DNA of 64,000 nucleotides from Tachypleus tridentatus (Eukaryota > Arthropoda > Merostomata > Xiphosura > Limulidae), in contig NC_134834.1 of the NCBI RefSeq assembly GCF_004210375.1, positions 140,773,009-140,837,008 of the forward strand, in the 5' to 3' direction. The notes under the pieces are model-generated. The model was not told the DNA's origin, made no database searches, and saw nothing but the letters and a program-made list of their open reading frames with translations. This document shows positions 13,601-27,100 of this stretch, in pieces (the stretch's first letter is position 1; every line of letters starts with the position of its first letter). The position numbers were made by a program, and so were the translations under genes.

Positions 13601-14980
13601 AGGCTCTTGTCATGAGCTTTGCTTGTTGATTTGTAGATTTCATCTTCATCACTACTTTTTGTATATTCTTCATGTCCCCAATACATCTCATGATATCACA
13701 ATATGTTTACCAATCCTTTCATACACATTCAGAAAAAAGAAAGCAAAACACACCGAAAAGGAGCAGAAAACACCATTATAAAACAAAATGTCCATTTGAC
13801 ATGCAGAACTAAACAATACATTATATGTATGATGTGTTATTAAACTGCACTAAATGGTCAGTGCTGCCACACAGGAAACACCTGAAATCTGCATCAAGTG
13901 GGACAGTAAAAAAAAGTGTTACATATATCCTACCATGCTCAGTACCCTCCATTTAGATGGGGTTTTCTACACAAATGCTTTAAAAGTATTTCTATATACT
14001 TGACCTGACCATTTCTGCATCTTTTGCTTAAAAGAACAACAAAAACAGGATCAGATGTTGTCATCTCCTTAAACCAGGCTCACACTTGCTATCTTTAGCT
14101 GTGGTAACCCAATGAACAACTATTCTCAACAGAGAACAAATTCTAGATGTTTGTACCTGAAGAATATGGTCTAAAATGCTGAGTAAAATGATATGGAGAG
14201 TTTCATCTATTAGTAGTGAAGATGTCTCACTATAATATCTCCCAACCAACTGTTGGTGAATATGTGTAGACATATGAGATTTGTATTTTCCTTAGAGTGC
14301 AGGTAAGGGCTCCTCCTCTCACCATATGTCACTATAGTTTGCATCTCATGTAAATATTTGACCAAGAATAAACAGTCTAAAGCCCTAGCTACATAACACA
14401 TTATAACTTTCCACAACACATAACCAACACTGGATTCCCCCAATGTCTTTTACTTTAGTACTGCAATGACAAATAAATAAAAAAATGGACAAAAGTATTC
14501 TTTGCTTTAGATGGGTGCAATTTCCAATCAGATGCTGCTCTATAAAGGAAAGTAATGTTTCTGTGGTTAATATCTCCATTACCTAAAATCATATTTCAGG
14601 TAAATAATTATTTCTCTGAACATCTTCCACTTTTCCTTCCCATTTCTTGTGGGTTTTTTTTTGTATTATTAAGAATGACCACATGCTGACACTCGTGGAG
14701 ATTAAAGTTCATGGAGGTTATGTCTCCTTACTTTTAGGAAAGGGCTAAAGCATCATGATGATTACATCTAAAACTAGTGTGATACACATGTAGAGGAGGG
14801 AGTTTGTTCAAAGCTTGTGGTGTGTGCAGAAAATTCAATGGCAGTTGCACATGAAGCAACAGCTCTTAGTGGTGCAGAAAGGTATTTATCTGGAGTAAAT
14901 TGTCATATAAGGAAAATGTTAACCTTTAAGAAAAATTAATTAAAAGCATTAAAAGTGTCTCATATATGATCAGTGATATG
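10652..14980. other. Gene-poor stretch with a pyrimidine-rich repeat zone
   Basis: Between about 12500 and 13740 the plus strand is markedly pyrimidine-rich, with a 111-codon frame at 13446-13781. This looks like an old dispersed element, but no family motif was found. Nothing recognisable lies in the rest. It lies downstream of exon 7 of the C8orf76 orthologue. Confidence 0.35.
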
Positions 14981-15034
14981 AGAAATGTGAATATTTTGAA
15001 TTAGTAAAACAAATGGACAGATCTACAAACTTAC

Positions 15035-15112
15035 CTCCAAGTCATTTGTGAAATACTGCTCTTTTCCTTGTTCGACCTGCAAGTCATGAGGAAATATTTC
15101 TCGGCTGATTAC
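15035..15112 (-). CDS. C8orf76: C8orf76 orthologue, exon 7
   Basis: A 78-base, phase 0/0 exon with acceptor ATTTATAG and a near-consensus donor GTAAGT. The peptide begins VISREIFPHDLQVEQGKEQY, which fits human VMGEDIPEKIKDEVHPEVKC in spacing and charge. It ends ...TNDLE in phase 0, so at least one more exon must lie at lower coordinates. Confidence 0.75.
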
Positions 15113-18100
15113 CTATAAATATGGTATTTTGATTACTATAAAATTGTCATAGTTTTAACAAAATTAAATTAATATTTGTTACTGATGTATAATAAACAAT
15201 GTATTCTTCATTTCTGTAGAAATGAGAACAAAATCTAGAGATGTACATATTTCTGTTAATAGTGCATTTATTTTTCTTTACAACATTCTTATATTTAAAA
15301 ACTAAAAAAATTCATGTTTAAATAAACAGATTAATATGAATATTTTGTAGCATCTGTAAACCAAATTTATAACCAACTTCAAAACTTTTGTGTTGAAAGC
15401 TGAATATTTTATAGCAATAAAAAAAAAGCCCAGCATGGCCAGGTGGGTTAAGGCGTTCGACTCGTAATCTGAGGATCGTGGGTTCAAATCCCCATCGCAC
15501 CAAACATGCTTGCCCTATCAACTGTGGGAATGTTATAATGTAACAGTCAATCCCACTACTCACTGGTAAAAGAGTAGCTCAAGAGTTGGCAGTGGGTGGT
15601 GATGACTAGCTGCCTTCCCTCTAGTCTTACGCTGCTAAATTAGAGACGGCTAGTGCAGATAGCTATCGTGTAGCTTTGTGCAAAATTCCAAAAAACAAAT
15701 AAACAAGCAGTCAAAATCATATGATGCCTTTTAAATATCAACTGTAATTTGTTTGTCAGAAAAAAAGTTACTTGCTAACTTGGTGAATTTCCTGCAAAAA
15801 GAACTGTTTGACAAGTTTCTGAGTTAGAAATAGAGTACAATTTCACACTTATCACTAAAAAGGTATAATTAAGAAAGAAATACTGTATAAAAATGGAAAA
15901 CTGTAATAAAAAATACTATACAGTAAGACCAGACTAAATCAGTTTATTAAAAAACACAAAGGGCAGTGTAAAAAGTAACTTACATACAGATATAAAGTGA
16001 AATTATTAAATTATTCATATGCATTAGGAATATCAATAATACTCCAAGCATTAATGCTTTTACCTTTCACAATATAGACTTGTGAAATTAGAATCTCATC
16101 TTAACAAAAATGACAGAAGCAACAAGTCAATTTATGTAACTGAAAGACACTCCAATCACACAATACAAGTTGACACTTCAGTTGTGAATATTTAAATAAT
16201 TTAAACTGAAATTTCATTTTCAGTATTAAAAACACTTACAAATAGTTTCTATTTACTTTATTCAAAAAACATTACACTTAATATCCCAAATACCAATGAT
16301 ATTGACAAACATTTCATTCAACATTTATACCCAGAAATATAAAATAAATTCCTAAAATTTTCATCCTTCAGACCTGATCTGTAATTTACCAAATGTTATC
16401 CATTCAGTCTAGTTCAAATATGCATGCAGATGTAATAAACAGTTGAAAATACTGTAATGTAGGTTTATTTGAAAATTTACAAAACACAAGTGTGCATAAT
16501 TATTTGAAATTAATTACCTGTGTAGCTAAATCTTCAAACCTTCCACCAACATTCAAAGATCTTAGAAGCTGATTAATCTGGGAATAAAAAAAGAGAGAAT
16601 AAAATATATGAAACTAAAAATCTCTGCAAGTGATTAAGTACTTCAAGTAAATCTTGTACATATCTATTTATAAATTATTCCTATAAAATCACAGCTTTTT
16701 TAATAGTTTCATCAGAGAAAGTATTTGTTTATTTGTATGCTTATACAAATAAACTAAAATTTAAAAAAACCTGAAATGCTGTGATTTTTTTCAAATATCT
16801 ATCAACAGCAGTAAGACTAAAATATTATGTCTAAAAATCTTTGAAGTATGTAACAATGCCTCAGGAAACAACCTACATAAATTTAAAAAATCATATTTTT
16901 TAGCTGTTCTAAGTAAATTAAATAAGTATCACATATATCACATTAAATGAAACCAGAGATGCTGTAGCACCCATACTTTTACATATTTGTCTTACATAAT
17001 AACTGTAAATTATTTTATTATATTAATCAGGGGTGGACATGACCCCAACACACCCCCAGATTCAGCTAGCTTTGGCAGTATGGGAACTGTTTTTACCATC
17101 CCCTCTTCTTTGAATCTCTGAGAGTAAAACATGCATGTTTAGCCAAGCACCTCCTTCCTACACCACTGATATGCACAATTAAATCTTAACATCAATGAAA
17201 TGATTGCAGAAGCAACAGTGCAGTCACTGTGTCTCACAAATAACCTCACAAATGCTGTCTAATGTTCTAGTTAATGTTACTGATTCCATAATAGCTTAAT
17301 GCCCATCATAAAGCATAAATGTTGCTAAATATTTATTCTGAAAATTAAAACTCTAATCAAATGTCTTATGAACATGTTTTATAAAAAATAATTATATTAT
17401 AGGAACAATATATGTTCAAAAAATGTTTATCTTTTTTTGGTTACTTAACTTCTACTTTTTCCTAAAACAGCAATTTTTGTTTACATTTCTTTATACTTTC
17501 TGAATTGTCCTCAATTATAATTTTCACTTATGTATATTTCTGTGTTATATTTAAATCTAATACTTAACATTTAAATATTGAAGCATGTCAAAAAACTGGT
17601 TTTAGAAGAAATATCCTTATGTAGTCAAATATTTGAGCCCGAAATGTGTTAATTGTGATAAAAAATATAATAAATTTCATAATAATGAGCAAATACACAT
17701 GATGACCTTTCATATCTGTTTAAAAAAACTTCTTTTTGTTCTTTAAATGTTATTACTTCTAGTGATTTTCTGACAAATCACAGCTGTAAAATTAGAAGGT
17801 TGGGCTAAAAATGTAGTGTTTTTTTTCCCATAAATTTTTGTGTTGTGATGTTTTTACATGTTCTGTTATGGCTGGGTTTTTCATTCTTGCATAATTATGC
17901 TATTAATATATTTTACTGACTATTTCATTGTTCTATGCTACATTCCTGAGATAACAAAAATACAAAACTATATTTTACTTTAAATAAATGCTAATAAATT
18001 ACTTAACATACTATTCATAAGACTTTGTTTAGAGTTTCTTATTACTTTATATCTTTCAAGTTAATTGATGAATTCAGAAAGCAACTTACATCATCCCTCT

Positions 18101-21100
18101 GAATAAAAAGAATGTTAATTAAGTAACTAATAATGCAATATAACTGAATGGCATTACTTTCGAATTATATTTCTGTCTTTTTGTAATATTCAAGACAATC
18201 TTTAGGATTGATATCTGATAACCAGTGTGACTACATAAAAATGATTAAATAGGTTAAAAGAATTGTTCATGGCATACCCAAGGAAGATCAGTAACAATAT
18301 TCAAACTTTGTGAATACATAACACATAAGTAATTATTTTTCTTCCCATCAAAAATAGACAAACTTTGTTTACTTAACAAAACTCTAATGATATGTAATGG
18401 ATAATTACTACTTCCTTGTGCATGTACTCATGACATACATAGAAACTACCATAACACATTTACCTTCTTTTCTTGTTCTTTTTTTTTCAATAACACAAAA
18501 GAATGGCAACCAGCCATACTGCCTTGAAGAAGGAACCTATTCATAAATTCAACAGTTTTAATACAGCAAATATGAATTAACAACAATATGAGAAAATTGT
18601 GCTTAAATATTTGAACTAAATAACTTTATAAAACAAAGAGAATATGGAAAATAATCTACCACAAGCTTTGAAAAGTTTTAGGTTGTTGGGGAAGGGAGGT
18701 TATTAAAAAATAAACAACATATTATTTATGTTAGTAAGTATTAAAAAAGAAAGTTTCAATACACACAAACCTAAATGTAACAAGCATTTGAAAAACAGTT
18801 AATGACATTAAAATTAATAAAAAAATTTGCTTATGCAAAATTTAATTCAAGAAGTCACTAATAGCATTTAAAAACAGAAACTTCTGCATGAAGGTTCTGA
18901 GGTATGCAAAATGAATATACAAATGTTACACTTAGTATCCCAACAACTGGTTAATGAAGCTTGTACCTCTATAAAACATAACATAATGTTTAGGGACAAA
19001 AAAGAACCTGCTGATTCCTCTTGACTGTCCCATCCTCTAAACTAACCTAAACTATCAAAAGAATAAACATCTTAAAGCCAGCCCTTATCATTCATATAGT
19101 TACCAAGCTTTTTCATAAACTTTCTTAAGTTTACAGCCTCCACAAAGGCAACCCATTCCAAAGGTCAACCACAATGACTAAGCTGAATATGACTCCTATA
19201 TATTTGTTTCCCCTAAACCTATTATTCTTGCCACTATCAACTATCAAATACCTCAATCAGATCCTCTTTAACTCTTCTTTCCTCAAAAGAAAACTATTTC
19301 AGAAATTTGATTCTCTCTTCATATAACTCCTCCATCACAAGCAAAATTCTAGTAACCCTCCTCTGAACCCATTCCAACAATTCATTGTTCTTCCTAGGGA
19401 TATGATTGAATACAATACTCCAATGTGACATAACCAATTACCTGTACAATGAAATAATAAACTTTTTTATTCAATATTTCTATAGATATATGACCTAAAA
19501 TCCTATTTGCTCTACCACTAGCAACAACACACTACTTGGATGGCTTAAGAGACTGATCAACAACTGCACCAAGATCCCTTTCTTTCATGATACTGCTAAG
19601 GTTATTGCCATCCAAATCATACTTATAGTTTAAATTATTATAACTGTCAAGTAATATCTTGCATTTATTACAACTGAAACCCATCTGCTGTTTATCTGCC
19701 CAACTCACTAAATTATCTAAATCCTTTTGAAATTCAGCAGCATCCTCTTCACAGTTAGCAACACCCAAGGCTCATATATCATCAGCAAATTTAAGTAATA
19801 TATTGACCATTCCTTCACCTATGTCACTGATGTAAATGAAAAAAAACAAAGATCCTGAGACTAAACTTTAAGGTACCCCACTTGTGACAACAATCCAGTT
19901 TGAATGAACTCCATTTATAATAACCCACTGCTTTCTTCCCTCCAGCCTCTCTTCTTTCCAATTAGCTAACTTATCACCCCAACACCTGAAGAGATCTTTT
20001 CATTTTCAAACCTTTTATGTTGTACCTTGTCAAAGGCTTTTTGAAAATTCAGATATAATAAATCTACACTGCTACCAGCATCTACAGTACTGTGCAAAAG
20101 TGTTAGGATAAAATAAAAAATTAGATTCCATGCTACTTTCAAAGAACAATGGAGGACAAATCACAGGTAAAACAGCAATATTTTATTAATCTTTATGTGT
20201 TACAGCAAACCTCAGTAGAAGTGCTTGAGTTCAGTAAATAGTTAACATCTTGTGCATTCCCCCTTTTGCTTTGATAATTGCAGACAGTTTTTTAAGCACT
20301 ACTGCAACATATTTAATCAAAGTGTCCTTTGGTATTTTACTCCAAATGTCTCTAATACACTTGCATAAAATTTCTTTGGAAATAACCTTTTATCTGTAAA
20401 GTTTTTGATCTATCAAATCCCAGATGTGCTCAATTTGAATGAGACTGCAACTCTGTGGGGACCATTGCATCAGTTAAATAACTCCAGCAGCTTCTTTCTT
20501 AGCTAAGTAATCTCTGCATAGTTTGGAAGAGTGTTTTGGGTCATTATTTTCTTGATAGTGGAATCGTTTACCAATAATATGCAAACCCCTGGACTTGCAT
20601 GATGGATCAGTGTCTGATGGCACTTATACTGGTTCAATATCCTATACATTTTGCAAATATCTACTGTTATATCAGCTAAAAACATTCCCAAACCATCACA
20701 CTGCTTCCTCCTTGTTTCATGGTAGGTACTATGCATTGAGGTAAATATCTTCCACCTTTCTTCTGCATGATGTACAAACTATGTTTTGAACCAAATATTT
20801 CAAACTTGGACTAATCCATCCACAACAACTTTTTTCAGTCACTAACTGTCCACATCTTGTTTATTTGTTTTAACTTCTACACAACCAAATATTCCATTCT
20901 TATTGAGTCTCCTTAGTACTGTAGATTTGGACACTTTCCTATCATTTTGTACATGATCATTTACCTCACGCCTGAGATCAGTGGCAGTCTTCCTTTTGTC
21001 CTAAAGGCTGCAAAAATGAAGATACTTAACATCAGTATCATTGAGTTCAGATGTTCTGCCTCTTCCTTTCCTAATTTGGTCTCATGATCTAAGGTATACT

Positions 21101-24100
21101 TAACAGTTTGGAGAGCATTTCAAGTCTGCAGAAATTTGTTAGAGAGTCCAACCAGTATGACATAAAGCTTTAATGTGAATTCTCTGTTCTACTGACAATT
21201 ATCTATGTTGTCTGGGCTATGGCATGACAACAAAAATTAACATATAGCGTTAAACACTATTTTTATCAACGTTTATTTGTGGAATACTATTAAATTGATT
21301 TCTCCTAATATATACTGGTACCATATGCTAGCTTCTTGCTACTTTCTTTCTGTATAGTTAATACACTACATGGTGTACCACGACAGTTATTTCAGATGCT
21401 GAATTTGATGAGTATATTCATTTAAGCAGAACCCTTATGACATACCCTTGATACAAATATATGGAAATTCTAAAGAACAATAAGTTCTCACTCTGCCTTA
21501 TTCAGTTGTCAACAGGATCAGTGAAGCATTACCATAGTGTTAAAATTTACATTCTGTAAAGTCATGGAAGAATAATCAACATAAAATGGAAAGAACTACA
21601 ACACATTCTCTTGTCCTATTAATTCTGCACAATGCTTTATATAAGCAGTAACCTTTTTCAAAAGATTTGTAAAGCAAAATTTTCTCTTAGTGAAACAATG
21701 TTGACTATCAAATAAAATTTTACTCTTTGTGAAATGACTTTGCAAAGCTTATTTTATCAGAATTTCCAAACCTTTTCATACAAATGATTTAAGACTAATA
21801 GGTCTATAATTACTGGCACAATTTTTACTACTTCTTGAAAAGAGAAATGATATTTGTTGGCTTCCTTTACCTCCACTGTTCAAGAACTTACAAGAAAAAA
21901 AAAATTAAAACCTTTAGAGAAATATTAACTGGCCACATTTTTTTCTTAAAAAACTCTGAATTAATGCAGTTATATTCTCTGACCTTGTTTCCACCTAGCA
22001 ACTGTTCAAGTTGCAGAATACTGCTTAAATCTTCATCAGTACAAAACAAACTGAAGAAAATTCAGAATTTAATGACCCAGCCATCCTTCATCTTTCCTCA
22101 AGGGTCTTACTTCAATCCTAACATTTTATTTATGCTTAACACATTTAAAGAAATCCTTAATATCAATTTTTACATTTTTAGCCAACATTTTATCATACAT
22201 CCTTTTTGATATGTTATTTTCTGACAAATGCAAAGAAAGACACTCATACAAAATAACATAAAAATACCTGGATAAAATTAAAACTTGGGATGATGGTGAT
22301 AACTTCTGGCAGAAATAAATAAATAAACTGAAAAACAGAACAACTATTAAGAATATCATAAGCCTCAACTAAAAACAGAAAGCTGCTCCAGAGAAATATG
22401 AATATTTAGTGAACCTGAAGTACTATGGCTATAAACCTGAGAAGGAACTGATTAACAAGACAAGAAAACCACCCTTTGACTCTTTCAGAGGCTGATAAAC
22501 ACATTCAAACTGAACAGAAATATATTATTGAATTATCAAAGCATAATTTAGCTTTTTGTAAAAATTAAGTAAATCAAGCATAAAATACATGTGCATACGT
22601 TGGAATTAACTAAAATACATGTGCACAGGCCTGTTCAACACAAAAATGTTGAATGTATACCTACTGATTCTAAGTGGCACAAAAAATTATTTAATTAATT
22701 ATCAGCAATTTATGTATGCTTAAAAAGTGTCCTAGGTTACTGTTAAATTAATTAACAGAGTAGATTTCCATTTTATTTCTAATGCTAAGAATATTACTGT
22801 GTATTACAAAACTCCTAGACAATGAATCAAATAAAAAAGAAAAACTTAAAAATTAAAATATAATCAAATAAGCATTTCAGCTACTTTCTAAAATATAATT
22901 TCTGACTATTCACTCACCATTAGTTTATTACAGAAGTATTCTCTACAATAATAACTTGTACTGTTTAAATAACTGTTACACACACACACATCACACGTGA
23001 CAAATATCCACATACTTGATGACAAGAAACCCACTTGGAATAAAAATATATCTCAGAATGGCTGGTATGGGTATTAACACTTATCAATAAAAGTGTTAAT
23101 ACCTATACCAGCCATTCTGAGAGACAAATTACCATATCACTGAGAAAGTATAAATGTGAGCAAAAATAAAACAGCTGATTAATACAGTTTAATAAAGCTT
23201 TGTGTAATTTATTGTAAAATCTAAATTCAAACAAATTAACTAAACCAATTCTCTCACTAATGGTTCAAGAAACTAAATAAATGCAATACATCTTAATTCT
23301 AGCAATGAACAAATTTTCTGACATAAGCTCACAAACCTCACTGAATTTTTATTGAATACTCATTAACATCACTATCTTCATACTTGTATATATAAATAAT
23401 GTATTATGTTCTCTAGATAGCAGAAAATCCTCAAGTATTACATCCTCATTAGGTTTAGCAGCTACTAACAACTAACAACATTATAAGATTGAAAACTATA
23501 GCTTATAACTTCCTGAATTGTAAAGTCCCTTAAACAACCCTAACATGCAAATAAAACAGTACAACTGCTCCTTCACCATATCTTTTTTGTTATTTTGTCA
23601 TTCTGTGAAGGTGACAGTATTCAGTTGTGATAACCTCTTGTCCTTACCACCGTATGTTGTGCTATTGCTAAAGTTCTCACTCTAGACAGGTGGTTATGCA
23701 AAATCACTCCATCCTTGAAAATCCTTTGAAAATTGTTTCAATAGGAACTCTCGAGTTCTTTGGAATGATGGCTTTTTGCCTGCAGTTTTCTCTCTGAAAT
23801 TACAAGTTAGTCATTTGATCACTAAAATACTTTCAAAAATGACCCACATAGGATGGTATTTAGACTGGAGTGTTTTCCTCTGAATTCCATAAACCATATC
23901 ACTGATTCTTTACAGTACAGTATGTAGCCCTTCCCAACATATGCATAACTTTGGAATTCATCCTTTCTTGTAATGGAGATTTTACAGCTATTCCACATCA
24001 CCTCTGTGGAATCTAGTTTCACCAGAATTAAATATTCTATCATTTTCAATTTCACCACTAGCTGATTTAAGTTTTTCCTCAGTGAAGTCATTTAAGACTT

Positions 24101-27100
24101 AAACAGTGTTCTCTAGTTTCTCTCCATATTCTGTATATGAGATTGCTGAGTAACTATTTTTTAGATATTATGATGGTGTTTTTACATGTAGATTCATGTA
24201 TTGTCATTCAATAACTTTTTTTTATATTCATCCATATAACTGTCTAATTCAAAAGTGTACTTCTCACAGGATTGAGAAAGGTTGTTGTCCTGGTCTTTTT
24301 CATTCCAATGATCAGGCACATTAACACAAACAATGTTACTGATTCAAATTTTCAGCCCTAATTTAATTGAAGTTGCATAGACACCCCAAATTCTGAAACA
24401 AATTCATTAACAAGTTTCTTTACCAGAGTTTCTGCTTGCTGCTTAGAAACAGCATATGCTTCTAGTCATTTTGTGAAATAGCCTATAACAACCATGATAT
24501 AATTGTTCCCACTGTTACTCCAAGGTAGACAATCACATACATTGACAGCAACTCACACAAGTAGTGCTCCAACAAAATAATGTTGCAGCCTATCTTGTTT
24601 CTTTCACAGATCTTTTCATTACAACATCATTCAAAAGGTTTAAACCAGTTTTCTACAGCTCTCCAGCACACAATAGATGGCTCTGTCTTACATTCTCCAC
24701 TCTCTTCTTAACACCTAAACATCCAGCTGTTTGAAGCTTATGAAAATGATGGAGTGGTTCAGAATGTACAGACTGTACAAATACCAACTGTAGTCATTGT
24801 TTACATTCACTGGTACCTTCTCATTTCTGACATAACAAGCTCACTTGTAGATATAATGAATCCCATTATGCCAAGAACATCTCTCTCTTTGGACTGTGTA
24901 GAGAAACTATATATGTAAAAACAGCTGGTATGGATAGAGAAAGCTCTATGTAGAGGAGCAAACAACGTTTCAACCTTTATCGGTCATTTTCAGGTTCACA
25001 TAAGAACAGAGCTTTAAATATGTACACCTACTTTGCTTCAAAGTAACTGTAATATCCTAATCTGTTATGACATCTGTAAATTGTAAATTTGCCAATTAAT
25101 CTATCACTTCACACAGAACATTTCTATATCTTTCAAGTTCATTTAAGGTCTCTTCTGTCCTCTGTACAATGTAACATAACTTTGCTCTGGATACTTCCTT
25201 CCAGTGTGTCATTTATGAATAAAACAGCTACCAACTCATGACTGTCATTATGGTTCTCAGCCTGTTGTTAAATCTAGTACTTTTAAATGTGCATTATGAG
25301 AAGCAACTTGTTGCTCACCATTCCATTCATTCACTTTGAAAATGATTTTAAACAGGTCCTGATATGCCTCCTATAGTACCTTTCCATCATAGTCCATTGG
25401 CTTCTCCAACAGGTAATTTGTTGAATATGTCAGTTAAATTCTAGAACTGAACTTGGTAGTAATATATATATATATCTGGATTAATCTAAAAAGGTCCTGA
25501 AGTAAAAGATGGGACATTGATAATGAGAACAGTAAAGGCTTAAACAGTTGAAGTTCAAGTTTAATAAAAGTTTTATTTTCACCAAAATAATCCCATTTCT
25601 AACAACAATTTTGTAATAGATTCTACATGTATGAAACTGCTTTTAGATTATTCAGTAAAAATAATACAAAGTACATTCTCAATTACAGTAATGAATTAGT
25701 TTATTTCATTCTTGATATTTGTTATAAGCTATTTTCACTTGTAAGCCTAACTTCAAATACAAAACTTTTCCTCTGTAGACCTAATACACAAATAACATTT
25801 TAAATAATTTTCTTTGATTAATGGTAAGTATATCAAACTCAAAAATATATTTTCTTATAAAATTTCATCAATAATTGTTTGAAGAATAGAATAGATAAAT
25901 TTCATTTCTCTCACCGATTTCATGAAACTCAGTAAATAATCATTAACTTTACTAAGTGCTTACTCATTTATAAATAATGTACCCCTTTCTACAGATAACA
26001 GAAGCTTTTCTACTATTACACAGTCATCACAATTAGTTACTCCCTCTAGGAAACAACTAAATTATAGGATTGAAAATACAGCTTGCAGCAGTACTTTTAT
26101 GTTAATATATTTATACCAAAACAAAGCATGTGACAACATCTGTATGAGAAAGAATACTGATAATATTTTACTTTACCAGTTCTATGTCAGTGCCTTTAAT
26201 GTTTACTTTACGTACCTTAGGTAGTGCTTTAATTTTATAATAGGAAAGGTTTTCAGAGGTTAGAGAATATGTGTAAAACTACAATTTTATATCCAGACCA
26301 TGGTTCAACAACTTGTTCAAGTTGATATTGATTCTATACCTACTACAATTTAGCTTTGAATACCATAACACAACATGACCTATCAAAACCCTATCATTGT
26401 AAGCCAATTAAATAATTAATAATCACACTAAAATATTTTAAACTTATAATTTCTTACCTGGCTCTCAAAAGACATACGCATACAAACAAATATTCCCTCG
26501 TGCAATTATAAGTAGCTTTCTGAAAGCTGCCATTACTACTGCTGCAGTAATTTGGATGGAACGTTAAATTGTCTTCTACTTTTCGACATGAAGAATTTGC
26601 CTTTTCTTGGTCTACAACATAACTTGCATCCATATGCTTGATATTTAAATAATGTTTGACTAAATTATTTTCAGCACTTAAAGATGACAGCTCTATATGA
26701 CAATTTTCAGAAGTGTTCTGAAGTTCTGAATCATTTTGACCTATTGTCATATCTTTCCAACTGTTCTGTTTTGAATGAAAACTTTCCTTTGTATCACTCT
26801 GTAAGCTCTCTCTAGTTGTTTCTACTTGCATTTCCAGACCATTCAACCTGGCATAACACAATCCAAGTCGTATCCAAAAGTCTACATGCCAAGGATGAGC
26901 CTGAATGCACTGTTGTAAAACTTTCAGTTCTTCTAAAACAGAGATAAGAAATAACATTTCTTATAAGTGTGAAAATGAAAAATTAACATGAGCCACAATT
27001 TAGGATAAAAGTACTTTGTTAAAAGATGTTTAGGTATATCAGAGTTTACAAACATAAAGTTAAATGTATTCTATTACTAAAAATATTCTTAAGTAGCTTT

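Noticed and set aside
13446..13781. 111-codon plus-strand frame as a gene
   Set aside because: No domain, no splice context, and it lies in the skewed repeat-like block.
15430..15505. tRNA gene on the plus strand
   Set aside because: The head has A- and B-box-like sequences, but it continues into a body and tail shared with three other copies; it is the head of a SINE.
21835..22209. 124-codon plus-strand frame
   Set aside because: The other strand carries LINE motifs (EDLSSILQLEQLLGGNKVRE) over the same DNA; the plus frame is a shadow.
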